In this document: piece after piece, positions 55,531-64,000 of the stretch | Layout of the letters: the number at the start of each line of letters is the position of its first letter | Position numbering within the stretch: the stretch's first letter is position 1 | Assembly: GCF_032118995.1 (NCBI RefSeq) | Contig: NC_092650.1 | Location: forward strand, 992,001-1,056,000 | DNA from: Asterias amurensis | Lineage: Eukaryota; Echinodermata; Asteroidea; Forcipulatida; Asteriidae | DNA: 64,000 bases | Direction: 5' to 3' | Position numbers and translations under genes: made by a program | Notes under the pieces: model-generated | Told to the model about the DNA's origin: nothing | Databases searched by the model: none | What the model saw: only the letters and a program-made list of their open reading frames with translations

Positions 55531-57283
55531 CACTCGCTTTTTAGGATTTTCTGGTAGATTTTTGTTTGTACAACCCACTAACTGTAAAACCATCGAGGAA
55601 GGAACAGTGTTTCTTCCTGTTGAGAATATCTGTGGGTTCTTTGAAGAGCGCCCTCAGTTGGTGTGGCTGTGAAAGCTATTGGATCAAGTAGAGATGCACA
55701 CAAAGAGCTTTTGAGATGATCAGAGCTCCGTACCTTTAAGACAAAGTCCGAATGAATCGCTTTAGGCTGGGGCTTAAGACAATGGCCGATTACTCTCATA
55801 GCCGAGATTGTCAGATTTTGTGGACAAATTGTGAGCTAAATATTTTCAAGAAGATAGCTTGAAATCTTCGATAACAAACAAATACGGTTCACAATGAAAT
55901 GATCAACATTTTGATGATGACTGTAGTCTTTATTTTGGTTCTGGTGTTCAAGCAAGCTGTAATAAATTTAATGTTTTTGTTGATTTTTACACGATCAATT
56001 TTTTCACAAATGGAGGAATAAAATATACATTTGATGTAGGCTCTTTTAGTCCTAAAAGATACATTTTAAAAATGTGTTCCTCAATGATATCGAACAGACT
56101 TTTAATATACAGCAATCCATGGATAGAATAAAGTGACTCTCTCTTACACGCAGATGCTTTTGTTTATATTCTTCAATCTTCCTATAAATTTTGGAAACAT
56201 AAGGCACTGTAAGAAATTGAGGTTAAATAAAGCAAAACAAAAAATCCCCACAGACTTTCTAATGGAAAATGCTATTTAGCTATCATAAACAGTAATCAAT
56301 CAAACAAATTGAACATGTGACTGTCTCCTAATAACGGTTTCCCATTATCAATTTTGACAGAGCAAATAATTTATAACAAGCCAAATATCTGTAATGTTTG
56401 TCCGCATCAATCAAAAGGACTTTATTAGTCACGTATTAAACCTCTGTTTTTAATTATTTTATCGTCAACAAAGACCGAGCTCCATCCCCCCCAAGTCTTA
56501 AATCAACAATCGCTAGCTTTTTGGACTAGTTTAAAGGATAAAAGTATCAAATGATGAATCTAAATTGGTCTTGTGGACACGAGGCCCCTAGCAACCAAGG
56601 AATTTCATCGTTGGGTAGGATGCTTGGTCGTCGTGGTTGGAGAGGAGGGCCACGGCCGTATAGTGATTTTCCGCCGCTCGGTTGGACTTAATTGGTAGAG
56701 AAGATGAGTAATACCTATTAGCTGATGGTAATTGATTAGCAATTGGATTCAGTGATGCGAGGTGAATAAACAGGGTTGTATCAGTCACTGTGGATGGGCC
56801 AAGAACATTGCCTGGTGAATCACTCATCCCAGGCCCTCGCTCGTTCCTCGGTTTTTTTCTTTCATTTTTTCCCTTCTTTTTTCCCTCTGATTTTTTTCTC
56901 TGTTCTTCTTCGTCTTCTCCCATCTCCCGTAGTGCTCCAGGATGAATTAACAGTGCTCCACTACCTTGAGGGCTTAATGCTCTCTCGGAAAACACAGCGT
57001 TGTGTTGTGTGTCCGTTGATGTCTATGATAACATAACGTAACGAGGTATCAATACAACCAAACCTGGAAATCCAAATATCAGGATGGGATTTCCGTGAGG
57101 TACTCAGACTCCATTTCCTCTCAAAAAACATGAGTGCATCTTTAGAAGTAAAAAAAAGCTTTTAAAAATTTGACATCATAGGATTGAATAGAAATGGCTG
57201 AATTACATATTCTGAGTTTTTACTCCTACAAGTAGTTTTTTTCTGTTGGAGTGGGATTTGTTTGCGTTTTGCATTAGTGGGTG
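55531..57283. other. Non-coding stretch
   Basis: No supported exon. It contains a polypyrimidine-rich block at 56850-56930. Open frames here are short and compositionally biased. Confidence 0.45.
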
Positions 57284-57671
57284 TTAAAGGAACACGTTGC
57301 CTTGGATCGGTCGAGTTGGTCTTTGAAAAGCGCTTGAAACCATTTGTTACAAAATGCATGGTTAGAAAGATAACTTAAAAGTAGAATATAATGATCCACA
57401 CAAACATGCCTCAGAATTTCACGGTTTTCTTTTTACGTCGCGAAGAAACACGGTCGGCCATTTATGGGAGTCAACAATTTGACTCCCATAAATGGCTGAC
57501 CGTGTTAGTCGACGAGGTAAAAGAAAAACCATGCAATTTCGAGGCATATTTGTGTAGATCATTGTATTCTACTTTAACAACATCTTTCTAACCATATGCA
57601 TTTCATAACAAACGGTTTCAAACGCTTTTGATAAGACAACTCGTCCGATCAAAGGCAACGTGTTCCTTTAA
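57284..57671. mobile_element. TTAA-flanked full-length palindromic MITE family C
   Basis: The element 57288-57667 (380 bp) has termini AGGAACACGTTGCCTTGGAT and the reverse complement of GATCAAAGGCAACGTGTTCC. It is flanked by TTAA at 57284-57287 and 57668-57671. The inverted repeat extends through the whole element to a centre where CCATTTATGGGAGTCAA pairs with TTGACTCCCATAAATGG, so the single strand could fold end to end. Confidence 0.92.
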
Positions 57672-57952
57672 CTTGTGACTTCATATATAAAACGTTGAGA
57701 GGTCTCTTGAAAAAAATCAGATGGAGTTTGAAAAAGAAAACCCATGTTTTCATTTCGAATCAATTTGTTTTCTTGGGTAAGATCATTTTGGGCAATTCTA
57801 AGTCATAAATTTAAGAGTATTTTTATTGTCAATAATCTGTTGTTTATTTTGGCTTCAATTTCAAGCGGATTTTCCTTTTCAAATCCGAACTGTTAATGAA
57901 ATTACAGCAGAATTCCCAGATGAGACAGAAACACACTGAACCCTTACGGATC

Positions 57953-58108
57953 TAGTTTGTGGGGCAGGCCTGGAATGCTAGTTTGTGGGGCAGGCCTGGA
58001 ATGCTAGTTTGTGGGGCAGGCCTGGAATGCTAGTTTGTGGGGCAGGCCTGGAATGCTAGTTTGTGGGGCAGGCCTGGAATGCTAGTTTGTGGGGCAGGCC
58101 TGGAATTA
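57953..58108. repeat. 26-bp tandem repeat, 6 copies
   Basis: Unit CTAGTTTGTGGGGCAGGCCT plus GGAATG, six near-identical copies. A family F repeat follows directly. Confidence 0.97.
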
Positions 58109-58117
58109 CACGCGGGC

Positions 58118-58262
58118 AATGGATGCCTTGGCATCATATGCCCCTGGTCTTGGTCTTTGTGCCCCTTCAAAAGTTTCCCCATTGGCGAATTTCCAATTGA
58201 AGTGCCCCTTGCACAATGAAAATGACCTTGCCCTTTTGAAGATGAAATTCCCTGCCTGGTAG
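58118..58262. repeat. Dispersed repeat family F, diverged copy
   Basis: GATGCCTTGGCATCATATGC, CCCCTGGTCTTGGTCTTTGT and ACCTTGCCCTTTTGAAGATG resemble the copy at 8425-8605. Confidence 0.5.
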
Positions 58263-58439
58263 GGTCTTGCTATTGTTGTTCTATTTCTCCCTTTTCTTAA
58301 AATATCCCTTATGGGGTTCAGGACGAACAAAGAATGGGGTCCATTGTTGTATTGCATAAAATACCCCACAAGGGTACGCCCAGAATCCCACAGTACCAAG
58401 GGGGATTAAATTTTTGCATAGTGTTTATCTTCATCATGG

Positions 58440-61230
58440 AAATTATTTATGCGACGTTGCGACGTTCCCAGGATGTGTATATAACCTTGATACATAATTA
58501 AGATGTGAATTTGTCATGCTAGAGCCGAGGGTTGTTCTACGCTTACTCTAGGGACTGATTGTTGATTTGGTTGACTAAACCAAAATACAGGCAGGACAGT
58601 GTAAAGCCAATGTTCAGAACGAACGTAAGAATTCTGCATCATTTTACTGAATGATTAAAATTATAGACATCATTCCTAATAAAACAAAATCTAAGAGTTA
58701 GATTTCTAATTTCAGTAAACACATCACACACGAATTTGTGAAAATTTAATCAAATAAGGTTGTCATCTTTTCTGACATACATGTAGAACATAAAATGTTC
58801 TTCGTTTTGGTTGGGATGAATGCTGCAATTAAGCCTTGATCGAAATGGCTACTCTCTAGACAGTAAAATTCTTGCGAAGTGAGATGTCTGAAGAGACCCC
58901 ATTAATTAGAAATCACGAAAGTATAAAAAGACAAATTTGGATCCCCAAACATTGCCTGCAGTCGACTTTTGGAAATGTTCATGGTGTCCGTTTTTAATGC
59001 TGTCTTCTAAAATATCTGCATTATATTCACGGTCCGTAACCACTTCTAACCAATTAATTACATGTGTTTATAAGTTTTCTTTAATCAATGGTGTTTGCAT
59101 GGCTTGTAATTTTGTAACTTCATATCACAGTGTAGGGAACTAGAAGTGCAATCTTTGTAGTGTAAATTCAAACTATTCTCCATGGGTAATTTCCGTATCA
59201 TCACCAAGCGTTACAAGAATCTGTATAAATATCCTCAGAACAGTGGCTTTGTCCCTTGTGCGGGACACGGCGTAGGACTAATTACAAATTAACTTTCAAT
59301 CGACTGCATTTGTCAGCAACGTGTACAAAATGGAGTAATTGGTCTTACGCCTGATGGATTGGAAACATGGGCTGTTTGAACAGTTCTTAAGTCGTGTGTG
59401 CTTTCATGTTTGCAACATTCGCCGATAGACTAACGCTTCACAACTTTGAGTTATCGTCACGCAGTGTGGTTCCAGGCATTAATGTGCTGTACTTTTTTAA
59501 CTTCAAATTAAATTTGTATGACTACCTGACTAAAATAAAAATGGCACACTATGTAATTATTAAACATTGAACAGTAAACACAGAGATCACTCAAAATTGC
59601 TGTAAAAGTCTTGTGAATTTATTACTTTGTGTACCTTTGTCTGGTGAAGATTATGAAATATTTAGTAGGTTAAAAGATTCCCATTTCATTTTTGTAACCT
59701 GTTTTTTTCTTCTTCTAACTTAAAAAAAGTAACCGACAGTAACTCAACTCTAATTTTTCTAGAACTAATTAATTTCAACTTAATTGTCCGTCGCCAAAAC
59801 TAGTATCCTCTTGATTCTTACGCTTTTTGTTCAATAATTTTTGCCCTTATTATTTTATTCAGCTAACCTAAAACACTTTTATTTAAATGCAAATTTAATA
59901 TAAGTCATCTGAAATAATCAGTAGTTGAATCAACGGTGGAGGCTTTTTGTTTGCCTGCAAACTGACCCAGGCTATTCTGGGAAAACCTTTTTCCTATTTT
60001 CATTGGGTCCTAAAATTGAATCAATTTATTCTGGCATCAAATTGACCTTATGTCTATTTGCAGAAAGCTAGCCTAGTGTTCAATGACGCACTGAGTGATT
60101 GTGTTTGGACATCCAGTCGTCCTCAGTGTTTTAATTCTGTTTGCAGTATGCTGCCCTCTTGTGGCGAGACTCAACACAAAGGAAAAATTGGTCAGGGTGA
60201 GAACGAGCTGTAGGCTTCATGTTGTCAGACATATATGTGGCTCTTCAAATTGATCTAACGCATACAAACTGAATATCCTGACATGCTTGTTGCTCAGAAT
60301 TGTTGCTCGATCAGAAATAATGCAACAAGACTCATGAAAACCTTTCACCTGATTTTGTCACACGGCGGCAGACAATTTTGAAGAAGTAGGTTTAGTCTGG
60401 GAAGCAAATAACATTAAATCTCCTAATTAAGTATAAAAACATGCCAAGAACTCAGAAATTAAATTATAGTACAAGAATAAAAAATGAAATGATTAGTGTG
60501 TTTGGAAATGTAGCTCCCAGACTTTCATATATTCTTCTTTTCAGTGTGACACGTTTTCCCTCGTCATTAACTTTTGTTATTACATTCCAAGAGCAATAAT
60601 AAAACTCTACCCTATATTCAAACAAACAATATATATTGCTCGGTTTTAATAAAAAATAGCGCAAATAAAATTAAATCATATCCATCCGTCTTGCGGCTGA
60701 TATAAATTATGTATCTTTAAGTGTTAAATTGAGATTAAAACGCGATCTTACAATAACATCGCTAGAGAGGAAATTGAGTTTGTTATATAAATAAACAAAG
60801 GTTTCAGATGAATTGTTAAATGGACATCTTCTCTCAAGTGCTCTCGCTCTGTTGACGTTGCCCGTCTGCGCGCTTTCTCTCGTTTGAATGTCAGGTGTTG
60901 GGTCCATCAATAAGTACCTTATGTAAATACGCTGTCACTTTATGCAAGGATTGGGCAGAAATAATGTTACCAAAAATAGTAATGAAATTGGTCGGCATGT
61001 GTTGATTCTGTTTTCTGAGCTTGGCAGTGTTCTAGTTTTTAAGACGGAAATTTGATCATGTAGGAAGACTTTTTATTTACTTTTTTTATTTTATTTCTTA
61101 TAAAGATTGCCATTTCTAAATGTGCCTGCAAATAAAACTTATTTTGTTTTGTATTTATTTGTTTATCAGTTGTTTTCAATTGTTTTTTATAAAACATTTT
61201 TAAGGTGTGTTGGAAGAGTTCATCAGTAGT
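58440..61230. other. Non-coding AT-rich stretch
   Basis: No exon, tRNA or recognised repeat that I can support. Confidence 0.45.
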
Positions 61231-61237
61231 TTTTGTG

Positions 61238-61335
61238 GAAAATTACTTCTTTCTCAAAAACTATGTCACTTTAGAGGGAGCTGTTTCTCACAATGTTTTA
61301 TACTATCAAACTCTCCCCATTACTCGTCAGAGGTT
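61238..61335. repeat. TTAA family A internal fragment
   Basis: GGAAAATTACTTCTTTCTCA, AGAGGGAGCTGTTTCTCACA and AACTCTCCCCATTACTCGTC match the interior of family A in reverse. Both termini are missing. Confidence 0.75.
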
Positions 61336-61884
61336 TTTTAATTTTGGTTTTTACCCATACACCGATGTGTGTTAGCACTGTATACTCAGTAATTTCAAGA
61401 GTCCTGTAAAAAAAGCAGGTTTTTTTTTGCCTGTCTCTCCAATCATTGTTGAATTGTAAAGTTAATCAGAAACGACAGATGACAGTATCGCTAATAATTT
61501 TGGTTATTCCGAAATTCCTCTCCAGATACAAGTCTGAATTAAATTAATTAAAAACAATTACTTTCAAGTTGCATTGGGGAAACTGAACGACCCTGACATT
61601 TTAAATGTATATATTTAAATGGAGACTCAATTTAATTACATTGGAAACCAATTACAAGAAGTCGTTGAACAGGACATAATTGGTCCAAACTTAGAATTTC
61701 TTTTCCAGCCCTGACCCCCCCGTTAATTGATAATTTGTGAAACCCCTTTCTAACAGTTACTTAATGATAATAACTAACAGAGTTTACAATTGACCACAAA
61801 CATGTAGAAACCCCAGAAAGGTTTGCTTTTTTCCCCTGTTTTTATATAAGGATTTTGAAACTAAATAAATGTCCTTTAGTGATT

Positions 61885-62055
61885 GATTGGCAGGTAGGGT
61901 TATTGAAGTGGTATCTTTCCTTGCCTTCCACATGTAGGACCCTGGTTTGAATCCCTCCAGGGCACTATGTGGATTTGGTTTTCAGTCCCTACCTGACTGC
62001 GTGAGTTTTTACTAGGAATAATTCTCTGGGTTTTCCTTCCACATCTAAGGCTGAA
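61885..62055 (+). repeat. Possible tRNA-derived SINE
   Basis: GGCAGGTAGGGTTATTGAAG and ACCCTGGTTTGAATCCCTCC resemble degenerate A and B boxes, followed by a non-tRNA body. A single copy here, so the call is tentative. Confidence 0.4.
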
Positions 62056-63310
62056 ATGTTTCAACACTTTTTACTGGTCATAAACAAAGGTTTATACTGT
62101 ACACACCCACGAGACACGCTTTCCACCAATAGGAATAGCGAAACTGTCCGAGGTATTAATGAATTAATATTTATTTGTTGTTAGCTTGACCAAACATGGG
62201 AATTGTAATAAAGGAGAGAAAAAAACGAAGTAGTCGCATAGAAATGTTTAAATAAACATTGTTTCTGCATTAATTATGTATCTCTTCTATAAATATCACA
62301 ATTGCAACAATTCATCGGGGACATTTCAGCAATGCAATCAAACTGTTTTCATTTTGTTTGGTACACTGTGATGAAGACATTGCTCCCATTATTAATTTAA
62401 TACAGTAATTGCATTTATCTACGGCAGTGCGTTGCCAGGCAACTGAGCAATAGTACAAGGCCACTTGTCCAAACCAATAGTTGGCATCAAGTGTTGAAAC
62501 AAATCAGTGATGTGCAACCACGGAGTAGTATATATAGAACAAGTAGTTGGTGTAACTTTTTTGAAATACTGAGAGGGACTTGCTTGATAGTTGCTCCCAC
62601 GCAAGGAGAAATCTGTCGTGGAATTCACAGTCTGGCATGTCAGGACGTTCATGATATTTGCGAAGACATTTTAGAGGAATGTTGTGATACAACTGCTGGT
62701 CACGTTAAATTGCAGATCTAATTTTGATTGCCACATATAATAGATGATTATGCGCATTGGGGTAGGGCACCCTCAACAGTGAGGTCAAAATGAGGTTACT
62801 CATTTGCCCGTTGTGTGTAAGGTCCGTCTGCCTATATCAAATAATTTATATTACTCAAATACTCAATACTATTTTGATATCGATATCACTGATTGATGGG
62901 CCTATCACTTTTTTTTAATCATATTGAAATATCAAAAATTTTGATTTAGACCATAGAACAATGATATAACAATTTATTATTGTTTGTTAAATTTTGTTGT
63001 AAGATTAATTTCATAGACCAATGTCTTGTGATCACAACGTACAAACAGAGCATGCCGATACAAAGAGGTCCCAACATTTGTAGAACCAAATTTGTATTAA
63101 ATGATAATCAGTTCCGGCCGATTTTCCACCTTCTGCCCAGGTAGTATTTATAAGAAAGTTATTTTTTAGAACTGAGTATAAGTCTCCCAAATTCCGAAAT
63201 CTACTCCGTGACAGTATAATAAAAAGCAACCATACATACGTCATCATGATATGCCACACAAACTATAATATAAAAGTTCTTTCAGCTTTTGTAAAAAAAC
63301 TTTAAAAATA
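62056..63310. other. Non-coding stretch
   Basis: Nothing assignable on either strand. AT-rich with short open frames only. Confidence 0.4.
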
Positions 63311-63314
63311 CAAC

Positions 63315-63485
63315 CTTCTTCTCCACTCCTTTAAATTTAGTGTGGTTCCTTTTTGGATCAATCCGTTTAATAAAGGCATCAATTGAACCGTTTTCTGTCG
63401 CCTCTTTGGCTTGCAGATACTTTTGAAGGAATGGGTTCTCATTAACTACCGGTTCAGTTTTCTTTTGTACAAGTGGAGTCCTTTG
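63315..63485 (-). CDS. Putative internal exon of an unidentified gene
   Basis: On the minus strand an open segment encodes QRTPLVQKKTEPVVNENPFL, then QKYLQAKEATENGSIDAFIK and RIDPKRNHTKFKGVEKK. With acceptor CCAAG before 63485 and donor GTTGTA after 63315 it is 171 bp (57 codons, phase 0). The Lys/Glu-rich, hydrophilic composition and absence of stops look like a real charged helical segment, but both splice sites are weak and there is a stop just upstream. I do not recognise the protein. Neighbouring exons would lie beyond the right edge or have not been found. Confidence 0.42.
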
Positions 63486-64000
63486 CTTGGTAAGTCTTTA
63501 AATAAATTTTCTTATTTTGTATTTTTTATTAAATAGAATTAGCTGTTGCCTCTATTAAACCTTTAAGAATAGGACCACAAAATGGATGCATCTTTGTCAC
63601 AACATCCAGTCGTCATGTGGGAGCTGGGAGTGATATTTGTTTGTCTAACCCTGTGTCTAATAATAACTTTGCTAGTCCTAAACACAATAACAGAATGTGG
63701 ACAAGTCTATTTTAAAATGTCTTCTGTGATTGAGTAAACATCTTTAACATTTTGCTCTGAATGTCGCGTACCCCTTACAGGCATGATCCCTAACCACACC
63801 CCCTCCCTCCCCCCAACCGATTACAAGGAGACACTTTCATGGTGACATTTGCCCGATCAAAAATACATGCATATCCCACTATCAAGAACGTCTCAAATAA
63901 TATCATCTTCAAACAAACACTGACACTCTGCCTCTTATTGTGTTAAAAATAGATGTCTTGTGCCTAGACAGTATGCAATTGCCTTTATGTCATAACAGTG

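Noticed and set aside
56588-56995. 135-codon minus-strand open frame
   Set aside because: Lys/Glu-rich content comes from a polypyrimidine tract on the plus strand. No splice structure or family similarity.

Overview
This is a eukaryotic nuclear window with intron-rich genes, tRNA-derived SINEs and many foldback DNA elements. The best guess is an echinoderm, quite possibly a sea star. The evidence is an NFAT5-type Rel protein of invertebrate size, a LINE-type 2A peptide, and a foldback transposon with tandem-repeat arms of a kind described in sea urchins. I cannot fix the species from sequence alone.

Layout. (1) 667-8276, minus strand: the 5' part of a copine gene, covering both C2 domains and running off the left edge. 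Its second coding exon is present in two alternative copies. (2) 11864-12609, plus: NUDT7-like peroxisomal CoA/acyl-CoA diphosphatase, with an intronless CDS. (3) 17163-26140, plus: NFAT5-like Rel/NFAT transcription factor; 11 coding exons join in frame to 719 codons and lack the long glutamine-rich tail of vertebrate NFAT5. (4) 30313-39431, plus: METTL3, the catalytic m6A RNA methyltransferase subunit; 15 coding exons join in frame to 590 codons with an intact DPPW motif. (5) 41769-51856: a complete 10,070-bp foldback transposon (Foldback/Rehavkus type) with a perfect 9-bp target-site duplication. Its long inverted arms are built of about 12 and 8 copies of a roughly 215-bp hairpin monomer, and its core is decayed or non-autonomous. 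(6) 52.5-64 kb: repeat-rich DNA with nested TTAA-flanked elements, two minisatellites and a LINE 3' fragment. One orphan minus-strand exon of unknown identity lies near the right edge.

The four genes are unrelated single-copy genes and do not form a functional cluster. The most notable observations are the mutually exclusive exon pair in copine, a Harbinger-like MITE inserted inside a METTL3 splice donor without destroying it, a duplicated METTL3 last exon in the 3' flank, the higher-order structure of the foldback arms, and a paralogous empty site that shows TTAA targeting directly. Splice junctions were derived by hand from GT/AG sites and phase continuity. No transcript or database search was available.
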